DNA from: Candidatus Heimdallarchaeota archaeon
GTDB taxonomy: Archaea; Asgardarchaeota; Heimdallarchaeia; Hodarchaeales; Hodarchaeaceae
Reading direction: 5' to 3'
Assembly (NCBI GenBank): GCA_020353515.1
Contig: CP070695.1
Coordinates: 2,030,064 to 2,094,063 of the forward strand
Length of the DNA: 64,000 nt
The number at the start of each line of letters is the position of its first letter. Position 1 is the stretch's first letter. Under the pieces are notes generated by a model. It saw only the letters and a program-made list of their open reading frames with translations. It was not told the origin of the DNA and did no database searches. The translations under genes were made by a program, and so were the position numbers. Positions 1 to 8,825 of the stretch are shown here, one piece after another.

Positions 1-101
1 ATTATAATAAATTACATTATCTTCCTCCTCATTATCATTTCGGATACAAGGAAGACTCAGAATAGTATGAAACAGATTAGCTTCGGAATGAGGATTATTT
101 G

Positions 102-818
102 ATGAAACCTAATTCATTGGAATTATGTAAGAAAGCCGCAGCAGAGAAAGCTGTTGAAGAAAACATCACAGAAAATATGGTCATAGGTGTAGGTAGTGGT
201 TCTACCGTTATCTATGCTGTAAAAAAGATTGCAGAGATGGATAAATCTCACAATCTGAAAGTAAAATGTATTCCCACTTCTTTTCAGTCTTCTCAGTTAA
301 TTATTGAAAATGAGTTGAAATTAGCATCATTAGATCAATATCCATTACTTGATCTTACTATCGATGGTGCTGACGAAATAGATGAAGATCTGAATTTAAT
401 TAAAGGCGGTGGGGGGTGTTTAGTTCAGGAGAAAATTCTTGCTTCAAATTCTAAAGCGCTAATAATAATTGCTGATTATCGAAAAAAATCAGAATTTCTC
501 GGAGAGAATTGGAAAACAGGTATCCCAATTGAGATCATTCCTCTAGCATATGTACCATTAATGAAAAAAATGGAAAAACTCGGTGGAAAGCCTCAACTTC
601 GGATGGCAAAAGCTAAAGCGGGGCCTGTGATAACTGATAACGGTAATTTCATTATAGATGTTGATTTTGGCATTCTTAAGAATCCTCTCAAACTCAACAA
701 TAAATTAAACACGATTCCTGGCGTTGTAGACACAGGATTATTTATTGGAATGGTTTCTAAAGCATTTATAGGACAAAAGGACGGGAGTACATTAGTTTTA
801 GAGGGGAAAAATCTATAA
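102..818 (+). CDS. rpiA: Ribose-5-phosphate isomerase A
   Basis: Interconverts ribose 5-phosphate and ribulose 5-phosphate, a cytosolic step supplying ribose for nucleotides. The protein has the RpiA landmarks: phosphate-binding GVGSGST near residues 29-35, the DGADEID motif near 88-94 (catalytic Asp and neighbours), and KGGGG near 101-105. The length of 238 residues is usual for the family. The ATG at 102 is preferred over the TTG directly before it because GAGG lies 8 bases upstream. It is followed 47 bases later by a DUF362 gene on the same strand. Nothing in it looks degraded; identification is secure. Confidence 0.96.
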   Translation: MKPNSLELCKKAAAEKAVEENITENMVIGVGSGSTVIYAVKKIAEMDKSHNLKVKCIPTSFQSSQLIIENELKLASLDQYPLLDLTIDGADEIDEDLNLIKGGGGCLVQEKILASNSKALIIIADYRKKSEFLGENWKTGIPIEIIPLAYVPLMKKMEKLGGKPQLRMAKAKAGPVITDNGNFIIDVDFGILKNPLKLNNKLNTIPGVVDTGLFIGMVSKAFIGQKDGSTLVLEGKNL

Positions 819-865
819 TTAAAGCTATTTAGAGCTTAATTATAGAAACAGAAGGAAGCCTTAAG

Positions 866-1693
866 TTGGTAATTACATCTGATCTCAGAAATACTGTTGT
901 TACTGATACGATACATTCTCCTAACCTAGAAGATTCTATTAAACAAGCGTTGGAACCTCTTGGTGGTCTGAAGAGTTTCATTTCAAGGGATGATTCAATC
1001 CTTGTGAAGCCAAATTTTAATACAGGAGATCCCTTTCCAGCGAGTACAGATCCAGAATTTTTAGAAATTATGTTACGATTACTCCTTAGACACACACAAA
1101 ATGTAGAAATTGTCGAATCGTCAACGCTTCGGGCAAAAACAAGAGAAATAATTGAAAGCAAGGTGGGTGAGGTGTTAAAAGAGTTAGATATACCAATAAT
1201 CACAGAACAAGACTTTAAATTTACGTGGGTTGATCTCAAGTCTAAGGGAGCAAAATATCTGAAATCTGTCAAACTTCCCAAACGAATTCTTGATCCACAG
1301 AAGAAATTAATCCTTTTACCTTGTTTAAAAACTCATTTTATTGCCCAATACACAGGAGCAATAAAACTAGGTGTCGGATTCATGGAAAGAAAACAACGTG
1401 TGAGGATGCATATGAGCTGGCGTGTTCCTGCTAAAGTTGCTGAATTAAACCTAGGTTTCAAACCTGAATTAGTTATCATGGATGCCCGTAAGATATTTGT
1501 TACGCAAGGACCAGCTTCTGGAAAAGAAGAATCTCCTATGAAAATACTGGCTGGAACTAATCGCGTATCCATTGATATTAAGGGGATTAAAATTATCCAA
1601 TCGTATCATGAGAAAAATAAATTAGAGGGAAGAGATCCATTAGATGTTGGGACAATTAAACGAGCTTTAGAGCTAGGGATAGATGAATCCTGA
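866..1693 (+). CDS. DUF362 family protein
   Basis: The sequence resembles DUF362 proteins, an iron-sulfur-associated family of unknown biochemical role common in anaerobes and archaea. Visible family features are a strand ending in VKPNFN near residue 50, and the segment KTHFIAQYTGAIKLGVGF in the middle, typical of the DUF362 core. No CxxCxxC ferredoxin motif is present, so this is the stand-alone core form. The start is TTG at 866, with GAAGGAAG seven bases upstream. It lies 47 bases after rpiA and may share its transcript. The family assignment is good; the function is unknown. Confidence 0.8.
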   Translation: MVITSDLRNTVVTDTIHSPNLEDSIKQALEPLGGLKSFISRDDSILVKPNFNTGDPFPASTDPEFLEIMLRLLLRHTQNVEIVESSTLRAKTREIIESKVGEVLKELDIPIITEQDFKFTWVDLKSKGAKYLKSVKLPKRILDPQKKLILLPCLKTHFIAQYTGAIKLGVGFMERKQRVRMHMSWRVPAKVAELNLGFKPELVIMDARKIFVTQGPASGKEESPMKILAGTNRVSIDIKGIKIIQSYHEKNKLEGRDPLDVGTIKRALELGIDES

Positions 1694-1838
1694 ATTTTAA
1701 CTATTATTTGATACAAAAAATTAGATGAAATATACCAGAAATAATACTCTGGATATAAACAGTCACATTAAGCTTGTACTTGTCAAGTATACCAGCCAAA
1801 ATTGTAAAAAATTTCAAGTTTCAATGGAGGCTTAAGTT

Positions 1839-1892
1839 TTGGAGTCTAAAGAAATTACAATGTTATTAATTTCATTATATCTTGTATTATAG
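1839..1892 (+). other. possible 17-codon leader ORF
   Basis: A perfect GGAGG at 1826-1830 is followed after 8 bases by TTG. The frame then runs 17 codons to TAG at 1890, just before the PHP gene, which has no SD of its own. It could be a leader peptide, or the SD may be coincidental. No homology can be judged at this length. Confidence 0.2.
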
Positions 1893-1938
1893 TCATCTTA
1901 ACGATAAATGCTTTATTCTGTCTTTATGTTTTCCACTC

Positions 1939-2769
1939 ATGAAATTATGGGACTATCATACGCATACATCTCTTTGCAATCATGCTACTGGAACCATCGA
2001 AGACTACGTTAAAGCAGCTGTTGAGGTTAAGTTGGCTGAGGTCGGAATCAGTGATCATTTCCCTATGGATTTACTACCAGAGCACTTTCATATTTATGCA
2101 ATGACATTAAACGATTTTCCGAATTATATCGATGAAATCAAGCGATTGAAATTGAAGTATAACCAAATCCAAATCAGAATTTCATCTGAAGTTGATTACT
2201 TTCCGGAGGTTTTTGATGGTTATAAGAAACTTTTAACACCATACTTAGATGATTTTGACTATATCATTGGATCTATCCATGCTATTCCATGGAAAAATCA
2301 TGATGCAATACCTGTTGATGAATTACAAGCTGTCCCTCTGATAAGAGAGTTAGGAGTAGACCAGTTTTACTTAGAATATTATAATAATCTCTTAAGGATG
2401 GTGAAGACGAACTTCTACGATGTCGTTGGACATTTGGATCTTCCTAAGAAATATGGTTTAGTTCCTTATGATACTGATAGAATCTGGCAGAAAGTTCTAC
2501 AGTTATTAGACCAGATTGAAAGTAACGATTTAACAGTTGAAATTAATACTTCAGGATTGAAAAAGAGAATAAAACAGGAATATCCTAGCGAGGATATTAT
2601 TAAAGAATTAATTACGCGAAAGATTCCAATTACTCTGGGATCGGATGCTCATTCTCCGCAAGCTATTGGATTTAGATTTGAAGAGCTCATTACTAAAACT
2701 AAGAAATGGGGATTAACTGAAATATGTCAATATTCTAAAAGAGAGAGAAGCTTAGTCCCACTGAAGTAA
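1939..2769 (+). CDS. PHP-domain phosphatase, histidinol-phosphatase (HisJ) type
   Basis: A PHP superfamily metal-dependent phosphoesterase of about 276 residues. The protein opens with the metal-binding DYHTHT motif, has GISDH near residue 54 and ends with GSDAHSP, all of which supply metal ligands. HisJ enzymes with this layout dephosphorylate histidinol phosphate in histidine synthesis, but no his genes are nearby, so the substrate is inferred only from the family. The ATG at 1939 is chosen because it places the HTHT motif at residue 7, as in homologues; the frame is open further upstream to a TTG at 1882. There is no SD, so translation may be leaderless or coupled to a short upstream ORF. 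Confidence 0.85.
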   Translation: MKLWDYHTHTSLCNHATGTIEDYVKAAVEVKLAEVGISDHFPMDLLPEHFHIYAMTLNDFPNYIDEIKRLKLKYNQIQIRISSEVDYFPEVFDGYKKLLTPYLDDFDYIIGSIHAIPWKNHDAIPVDELQAVPLIRELGVDQFYLEYYNNLLRMVKTNFYDVVGHLDLPKKYGLVPYDTDRIWQKVLQLLDQIESNDLTVEINTSGLKKRIKQEYPSEDIIKELITRKIPITLGSDAHSPQAIGFRFEELITKTKKWGLTEICQYSKRERSLVPLK

Positions 2770-2787
2770 ATGGATGAGTTAGAAAAT

Positions 2788-2934
2788 TTAGGAAATTTCT
2801 GGTGTTGTTGCTAATGAGACTGTTTTTTGATGATGAGGATCTAAATCTGAGCTTATTCTTATGATTACTGGCCCGTGATAGTTCAGATATCTGATCAAAC
2901 CGTTTAAATCAGGATTAGAAGAATTCATATTCAT
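2788..2934 (-). CDS. small hypothetical protein (48 aa)
   Basis: The stretch 2770-3114 has no long gene. On the minus strand it holds one short frame with a strong SD (AAAAGGAG at 2944-2951) nine bases before ATG at 2934. The product is 48 residues, mixed and soluble in character, with a central LIRYLNYHGPVIIRIS segment that looks like a beta-rich core. It lies 181 bases downstream of the metal exporter on the same strand. I recognise no family. The SD is the main support; the rest of the gap (2935-3114) shows nothing I can name. Confidence 0.4.
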   Translation of the reverse strand: MNMNSSNPDLNGLIRYLNYHGPVIIRISSDLDPHHQKTVSLATTPEIS

Positions 2935-3114
2935 CCTTATTTACTCCTTTTGGACTTTCATCAAATAGTCCGTTTTAAACTCGTACAAGGAGTGCTTTTA
3001 AGGACAGGGGGTGTTTTATCAAAGTAAAATTCAGGTTATTCGATCGAATTCTCCTCTAAATTTATGTATTCAAATTATTAATCCGACAAATTTAATGTGA
3101 AGAGCTTCTTCAGA

Positions 3115-4011
3115 TTATTGACTTAATTGGATTGTTGATTCAATTATATTGTAGTTTGTACGTAAATATTTCGTTATTCCTGACATGAGTTGTTTGTGAT
3201 CCTTATCTGACATAGGATTATTTACTTTCATGTGAGCAGAAAATACTAACATTTCAGGAGTGATTGTCCAAAAGTGAACATTGTAGAGATTTTTAATTTC
3301 TGGAAATTGGTCTCTTAACTCCTTAGTAACTATCTCAATATTTAATCCTTTAGGGGTCATTTCCAATAAAATTCTTGTACTATCCTTCAGAATTCCAAAA
3401 GCCCATATTGCAATAATCAAAGAGATGAATAAACTAACGAGCGGATCAATAAAAGTCCATCTTGTAAAATATATAACAATAGCAGCAAACACAATCCCAA
3501 TTGATGATGCAGTGTCTCCAATGATATGATAGAATAGGCCTTTTATATTCAAATCTTTTTTAATACTTCCTTGCAGAATAAAAATGCTTAATAAATTGAC
3601 TCCAAGACCAACAAGTGCAACAACTAACATTTCAAAGGCTAGAATTTCTAATGGATGGATAATTCTTAATATGGCTTCATAAATCAATGTAATGACTATT
3701 AAAAGAAGAAATAGACCATTAACAAATGCCGCTAAAATTTCAGCACGGTACAACCCAAAGGTTCTGTGATGACAGGGAGGTTTTCGTGCAATTATTATTG
3801 CGATTAAGCTGACTGCAATGGCAAAACTATGCGTGAACATATGTCCAGCATCACTAATTAGTGCAATACTATTTGTAATTAAACCTCCAATCACTTCAAC
3901 AATCATAACGGTCGCAGTAATTAGTAAAGATAGCAATAGTCTTTTCTTTTCCACGGTTCGATACTCAAATAGATGATCAGAGAAGGGGTTATCAGTTTTG
4001 TGATGATCCAT
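3115..4011 (-). CDS. Cation diffusion facilitator (CDF) metal exporter
   Basis: A 298-residue CDF transporter of the CzcD/ZitB type, which exports Zn(II) or similar ions in exchange for protons. Six membrane segments are visible, followed by a cytoplasmic C-terminal domain that ends in VKVNNP and neighbouring strands. Metal site A would be formed by SDAGHMFTH in TM2 and HIIGDTASS in TM5. The family normally has HxxxD in both helices. Here TM5 fits, but TM2 reads HxxxH, so one ligand is His instead of Asp, which could change metal preference. A His-rich loop (CHHRTFG) sits between TM2 and TM3. The gene stands alone on the minus strand. Confidence 0.9.
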   Translation of the reverse strand: MDHHKTDNPFSDHLFEYRTVEKKRLLLSLLITATVMIVEVIGGLITNSIALISDAGHMFTHSFAIAVSLIAIIIARKPPCHHRTFGLYRAEILAAFVNGLFLLLIVITLIYEAILRIIHPLEILAFEMLVVALVGLGVNLLSIFILQGSIKKDLNIKGLFYHIIGDTASSIGIVFAAIVIYFTRWTFIDPLVSLFISLIIAIWAFGILKDSTRILLEMTPKGLNIEIVTKELRDQFPEIKNLYNVHFWTITPEMLVFSAHMKVNNPMSDKDHKQLMSGITKYLRTNYNIIESTIQLSQ

Positions 4012-4145
4012 GATGAAATCTTTACCAATAGCTGAATCTAATCATTTTACACCTTTCTCATAGAGAATTAAAAAGAAAATCACCTCGAAAATCAAATCAT
4101 CTCTTGGAATAATTGATTTAAGAGAAAAGATGGTTACTCCTAATT

Positions 4146-5141
4146 ATGACAAATTTTAATCTCGATTCGATTCCAAGGATTCAGCTTTGCTTATTACCTA
4201 CTCCAATTGTCCCTTTGACAAGGTTATCGACACATCTTGGTGGAGTAAAGGTATTCATAAAAAGGGATGATTTGACTGGTGTTGCTTTTGGTGGTAATAA
4301 GAATCGAAAGCTTGAATTCCTTTTAGCTGATGCTAAGAGAAAGAAAGCTGATGTAATTGTAACAGAAGGAGCTTTACAATCGAATCATTGTCTACAAACA
4401 GCAGCTTGTTCCGCAAAGTTAGGTTTTGAGTGTGAATTGGTGTTATCGGGAAATATTCCTGAATTTATCACAGGGAATCTTCTTTTAGACCAGATTCTTG
4501 ATGTGAAAATACATCGAGCGAAAGATAGCTTTGAACGGAAAGAACTTATGGTACTGGTAGAAGAGGAACTAAAAGACAAAGGTAAAAGACCGTATATGAT
4601 TCCAACAGGTGGTTCTACTGACATCGGTGCATTAGGTTACTTAAAATGTATAGTAGAACTTGAGAGGCAATCAAAAGATCTGGGAATTATATTTGATTAT
4701 TTTGTTCATTCAACAGGTAGTGGAGGCACTCAATCAGGAGTTTTGATAGGAAAAGAGCTGTATTATCCAGAATTAGAAATTTTGGGGATTAGCGAAGGTG
4801 AGTCTAAACAGAAATTAAGAAAGAAAGTAAAAGAAATCATTGAGAATTTTAATAACATAAGGGGGTTGAATTTGGTGATTGGAGACGATAAGATCAAGAT
4901 ATACGAGGAGTATTTTGGAGAAGGCTATGGTATCCCCAATCAAGAAATGATTGAAACTGTGAAATTAGTGGCGAGATTAGAAGGAGTATTTTTAGATCCA
5001 GTTTATACTGGTAAAGCTATGGTCGGTTTAATCGATCTTGTGAAAACAGAAGTCATCCCTAAGGATAAAAATGTATTGTTCCTTCATTCAGGAGGAAGTA
5101 CATCAATTTTTAATTATTACAATGTTTTTCAGAAGGAGTAG
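4146..5141 (+). CDS. D-cysteine desulfhydrase / ACC deaminase family PLP enzyme
   Basis: A fold-type II pyridoxal-phosphate enzyme of 331 residues. The motif GGNKNRKLEFLL around residue 50 carries the PLP lysine, and QSNHCLQTAA near residue 80 is the substrate carboxylate loop. GSGGT near 200 binds the PLP phosphate. Members degrade D-cysteine to pyruvate, sulfide and ammonia, or deaminate 1-aminocyclopropane-1-carboxylate; the sequence alone does not settle which. The length matches the family. The gene is monocistronic on the plus strand and converges with the LLM oxidoreductase, whose stop is only 16 bases away. Confidence 0.85.
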   Translation: MTNFNLDSIPRIQLCLLPTPIVPLTRLSTHLGGVKVFIKRDDLTGVAFGGNKNRKLEFLLADAKRKKADVIVTEGALQSNHCLQTAACSAKLGFECELVLSGNIPEFITGNLLLDQILDVKIHRAKDSFERKELMVLVEEELKDKGKRPYMIPTGGSTDIGALGYLKCIVELERQSKDLGIIFDYFVHSTGSGGTQSGVLIGKELYYPELEILGISEGESKQKLRKKVKEIIENFNNIRGLNLVIGDDKIKIYEEYFGEGYGIPNQEMIETVKLVARLEGVFLDPVYTGKAMVGLIDLVKTEVIPKDKNVLFLHSGGSTSIFNYYNVFQKE

Positions 5142-5157
5142 GTTTCTTTTTGTTTCC

Positions 5158-6171
5158 TTATTGTTGAAATGCACTAATAGTATCCATAGCCAATTCAGGA
5201 GTACAATTATGGGGTAACATTACCACTGGAATATCTGTACCAAGTTGTCTTAATTCATCATAGCGTTTAACAACATATTCGGGAGGCCCAACTACTGCAA
5301 TACGATCAAGCATGTCCTGGGAAACGGAATTGGCTGCAGTCTCTCTATCACCAGCTAGGAATGCCTTTCTTATTCTGTTTGCTTCTGTTTCAAAACCATA
5401 TCTTTTAATTATCTCAAAATAAAACGTACCCATCCCCCCAATATAATAGGCGAGATTTCTTTGGATAAGGTTTTTTGCATTTTCTGTGTCTGACGCACAA
5501 GTAAGAATGTATGGTGTGATTTCGAGCTCTTCTTTAGATCTTAGTGTTCGTTCCCTTTTTTCTAATCCTAGTTTCAAATCTTGCTTTGAACTTGGAATTT
5601 CAGTGAAGGATGTCCAAATTGGAAACCAGCCATCAGCTAGTTCTCCTGTAATTTGCACATTCTTTGATCCCATAGATGCGAGAAATATGGGAATTGTCAA
5701 AGATGGTTCAAAGCTACTTAATGAAAATCGCTTTAAGGAGTAAATCTTTCCAGAGTAATTTACCCTTTCACCTGAAAATATCAAGCGTAATATTTCTAGG
5801 TATTCCCGAGTACGTTGTAGGGGAGAAGGTTGAAAGAAGTTTATTCCATGCCAGTCTTGAATGACAATGGGCCCACTTAAGCCTAATCCTAAAATGAAAC
5901 GCCCTTCTGTTAATTCATCAATGCTAGCTGCTGTTTGAGCTAATGTTGCTGGGGTTCGGGAAAAGAGATTAACGATTCCAGTACCTAAGATTAGTTCTGA
6001 AGTGTAGTGTGCCATGGTTGTTACTTGAGTAAAAGCATCATGGCCCCAACGTTCTGGAATAAACAGATGGGTGAAATTTGAGTTATCTAGTAAGGTTACC
6101 AGATCATGACATAAGGAAGGTTGTAAATAATCATACGATAAGGTGAATCCTAATTTTACTTGAGGAGACAT
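5158..6171 (-). CDS. LLM-class flavin/F420-dependent oxidoreductase
   Basis: A luciferase-like TIM-barrel oxidoreductase of about 337 residues. Family marks are GTGIVNLFSRTPATLAQ near residue 60, the RFILGLGLSGP turn, and a C-terminal GPPEYVVKRYDEL segment. In archaea this family usually uses coenzyme F420 (Mer-like), so F420 is the likelier cofactor, but this is inferred. I prefer the start at 6171 (MSPQVKLGF), which puts the first barrel strand at the N terminus; ATG 6198 is also possible. The gene follows the membrane-longin protein on the same strand by about 40 bases, so the two are probably co-transcribed. Confidence 0.85.
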   Translation of the reverse strand: MSPQVKLGFTLSYDYLQPSLCHDLVTLLDNSNFTHLFIPERWGHDAFTQVTTMAHYTSELILGTGIVNLFSRTPATLAQTAASIDELTEGRFILGLGLSGPIVIQDWHGINFFQPSPLQRTREYLEILRLIFSGERVNYSGKIYSLKRFSLSSFEPSLTIPIFLASMGSKNVQITGELADGWFPIWTSFTEIPSSKQDLKLGLEKRERTLRSKEELEITPYILTCASDTENAKNLIQRNLAYYIGGMGTFYFEIIKRYGFETEANRIRKAFLAGDRETAANSVSQDMLDRIAVVGPPEYVVKRYDELRQLGTDIPVVMLPHNCTPELAMDTISAFQQ

Positions 6172-6211
6172 GATGAATGCAAACTTCTGATTCCTCATAT
6201 ATAATCTTGAA

Positions 6212-7378
6212 TTATTGACGTCCAAAAGCAATCTTTAGTAACGATTCAGCCTCATCAAAAAAGTTCTTTATGACAACTGCGTATTCTTGATCCTCAAGTC
6301 CGTACTTCAAGTTGAACATAGTACCAAAAGAATCTAAGGCGCTCCACAAGAAACTTGAAATTCGATCTACAAGGAGAAAGATAATAAAATTCTCATTCTG
6401 AGATAGCATTATTTTCTTATCTAAGAATTGAATCATTCTTATGTTTTCAGTATTTATCATTTCTGTAAACAAGTTTAAAATAGCATGTACCCCTCCAGAT
6501 AATAATAAATCTTTCTCGCTAGATGAATCTCCTTTTGGAACTGTAAAATTATGAGAGAATAATAATAAACCCGATCTATTAATGACCAATAGCTTCTCAA
6601 TGTTTTGAAATTGTAGAAAGCCTACAGGTGCCTTTACATACGCTTGAAAAATCATCACACTACCAAGAATCACGTTAATATGGGGAGCAATGTGCTTCAG
6701 GAAAACCACTAGGTTAGGATTTAATAATTCTTCTAACTGATAGGCTCCAGCAATAATAACTAAAGTGACGAGATAATAAAGAATAATTGACCACTGCATC
6801 AATGTTACTTGTCTTTTCTGTAATTCATCTTCTGTACTGTTTTTGATTCTTCTAAGTGCTCCTAATGTGACAATAATTACGTAAATGACAAAATATGACG
6901 CGGGGAAGTTCGTTGAAAAGAGGAAGTTAAGAAATAACAAGAATAAAGTATTAGTTTCTGTCGTACTTACTGGAAATACTTCTGGGATCACTATTTGATA
7001 CATGACATTTAAAATGAAGGCACCTAGGAAAGCACCATAAAAAAAGCCGTGAATTGGGTTTATTCTTTCATTCTCGAAATAATCAATAAATAGCATGAAG
7101 AATCCCCCAGAGATTCCGCCGAAGAATGGGAATAACCAAACAAAAATGTTATCTTCTTGTAGATAAAAACCAACTGGATCATTAAAGTTTATCAAAAAAA
7201 ACCAGAATTCAATAAGCATCAAAATAAATAAGAGTAGATAAGCACCAGCTAGCAATGATACAACAGTGATTTTTGTTTCTCTCCATCTCTTACTTAGTCT
7301 GAAAAAAATAAAAATACTAACCAATAATTCTAGTAAAAAGACACCAAAACCAAAATAACTTATTATTGTTGGTGTCAT
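6212..7378 (-). CDS. 7-TM membrane protein with C-terminal longin/roadblock-like domain
   Basis: The N-terminal 250 residues form seven hydrophobic helices (about 5-25, 39-63, 77-98, 111-131, 147-174, 194-213, 224-248). The soluble remainder begins with a strand-turn-strand (LLVINRSGLLLFSHNF). It continues with a helix starting LLSGGVHAIL, then paired strands ending FIIFLLVDR and a final long helix. This order is that of longin/roadblock-type modules and recurs in three other proteins of this window. A sensor that passes a membrane signal to a GTPase or partner is a reasonable inference, not shown. It is upstream of, and probably co-transcribed with, the LLM oxidoreductase. No exact family is recognised. 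Confidence 0.7.
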   Translation of the reverse strand: MTPTIISYFGFGVFLLELLVSIFIFFRLSKRWRETKITVVSLLAGAYLLLFILMLIEFWFFLINFNDPVGFYLQEDNIFVWLFPFFGGISGGFFMLFIDYFENERINPIHGFFYGAFLGAFILNVMYQIVIPEVFPVSTTETNTLFLLFLNFLFSTNFPASYFVIYVIIVTLGALRRIKNSTEDELQKRQVTLMQWSIILYYLVTLVIIAGAYQLEELLNPNLVVFLKHIAPHINVILGSVMIFQAYVKAPVGFLQFQNIEKLLVINRSGLLLFSHNFTVPKGDSSSEKDLLLSGGVHAILNLFTEMINTENIRMIQFLDKKIMLSQNENFIIFLLVDRISSFLWSALDSFGTMFNLKYGLEDQEYAVVIKNFFDEAESLLKIAFGRQ

Positions 7379-7475
7379 TATGAATCATTACTCATAATTG
7401 TGGAAGTCTACTGTTTCATGAACAATTGCTGTTTCAAAGTTGAATAATAAAAATGTTAGGAAATTCTTTGCTTTC

Positions 7476-8360
7476 CTATTTTTCTGGAAATAAAGGTGTA
7501 AAATTCTCTGATTTTGCCCGTTGGATTATCTCTTCTTGTTTACTTGTTCCCAGTTTCTGAAATTTCTTAACAGCATCAAGCACTAATGGCCATAATCGAA
7601 GATCACAGGGTAAGGAATATGTAGTAACCCCTTCTTGGGAAAGAGTATATCCTACTGCATCATCAATCCAAGTTTGTTCATCTAGAGGTTGGTACCATGT
7701 CCCATATTTCTTTGCGAAGGTCCATCTTCTTCTTGAAATTGCTTTGATAGCAATAACCCCAATATGCTTCTCTTGCGCAAGCTTTAGAACAGGTCGAAAA
7801 TCGTTACTAGGGTGAGGATGAGCCATTGCAGCGACATAGACAGGGATTAAAATCGTATCAAAGTATTCCTTAGACTTCAGTGCTTTTATCATGATTCTCA
7901 TGTCGCTATGACACGTGATACCAATATTTTTAATGAGATCTGTTTCTTTGGCTTCTTTAAAAGCTTCCATTGCTCCATCCTTTCCCATGATTTGCTCTAA
8001 TTCTTCCATTGTCGAAACTGTATGAAATTGGTATAAATCGAAATAGGATGTGCCTAACCGCTTTAATGACCGATTTAATTCCTTCCAAGCCCCCTCTTTA
8101 GTTCTTTCCATCGTTTTTTCGGATAAAAATATTTTATTACGGATTTTCTGAATCCAGGGGTGAATTCTGACCTCTGCTTCTCCATAAGAAGGAGCCACAT
8201 CAATGATATTCACGCCTTGAGCAATAGCATTCTCAATCGCTATATTAGCTCTTTCTTGAGCTGTCTTCGGATCTTGTTCCTGTAACCATCCTAATGCACA
8301 TCCACCCAAAGTTAAAATCGAAGCGTTGTGACCTGTTTTGCCAAATTGTCTAAATTCCAT
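7476..8360 (-). CDS. Aldo/keto reductase family protein
   Basis: A TIM-barrel NAD(P)H-dependent oxidoreductase of about 294 residues. It begins with the typical MEFRQFGKTG and contains the catalytic set: Asp and Tyr in IIDVAPSYGEAE, Lys in FLSEKT and His in YQFHTV. The ATG at 8360 has GGTGA four bases upstream, better than the GTG/TTG-type starts further out. The family reduces carbonyls; the substrate cannot be read from sequence. It sits alone on the minus strand, with about 98 bases separating it from the membrane-longin gene, so co-transcription is uncertain. Confidence 0.88.
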   Translation of the reverse strand: MEFRQFGKTGHNASILTLGGCALGWLQEQDPKTAQERANIAIENAIAQGVNIIDVAPSYGEAEVRIHPWIQKIRNKIFLSEKTMERTKEGAWKELNRSLKRLGTSYFDLYQFHTVSTMEELEQIMGKDGAMEAFKEAKETDLIKNIGITCHSDMRIMIKALKSKEYFDTILIPVYVAAMAHPHPSNDFRPVLKLAQEKHIGVIAIKAISRRRWTFAKKYGTWYQPLDEQTWIDDAVGYTLSQEGVTTYSLPCDLRLWPLVLDAVKKFQKLGTSKQEEIIQRAKSENFTPLFPEK

Positions 8361-8559
8361 GAAATCACCAAGAGAGCTATCTAGAAAAACATAAGATATG
8401 CTTTTCTGATAGTTTACCAAAAATGGATGTAAAGTTTATAAGAGGTAAAGCTCCTTCAGATACGATCCTAAATCCTTGGATGGGTTTGCTTACTGATGTT
8501 ATCAATTTCTTTTTTCTTAATCTCTCCTTTGTTACAACTTCCAATTGGAGCTGAAATTG

Positions 8560-8781
8560 ATGTTAAAAGATCGAGTAATGTTTCCTCACCATTTTTCTTT
8601 AATATCACACTTATTACCCCTAGCATATATGATGATCGGACTTTTGTTAAGGGAAAATGAGGTAATTGGAAGGTATTATCCTAAGAATAAGGAATATATC
8701 AAGGGTCATGACGTAAGTGTCTTAATCCAAAGTTACATAAAACAGGTGAAAGGAGTTATCGAGGATTTTGAAGAAGAATAA
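8560..8781 (+). CDS. small hypothetical protein (73 aa)
   Basis: A 73-residue protein starting at ATG 8560 with GGAG nine bases upstream. The first half is hydrophobic (HHFSLISHLLPLAYMMIGLLL), perhaps one membrane or buried helix. The second half is charged and ends in an acidic tail. It ends 44 bases before a nucleoside phosphorylase gene on the same strand, so the two may form an operon. I do not recognise it. Confidence 0.5.
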   Translation: MLKDRVMFPHHFSLISHLLPLAYMMIGLLLRENEVIGRYYPKNKEYIKGHDVSVLIQSYIKQVKGVIEDFEEE

Positions 8782-8825
8782 CTAATTCCTCTTCTAACCT
8801 TAGTTTTTATCAGAAGGGCTATTAA

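Noticed and set aside
1..98. Possible gene on the minus strand at the left edge (GAGGAGGAA before ATG)
   Set aside because: The ATG is followed at once by TAA; no other frame is open.
829..1281. Long minus-strand frame opposite the DUF362 gene
   Set aside because: It lies antisense to a recognisable gene, has no family features and is explained by codon bias of the plus-strand frame.
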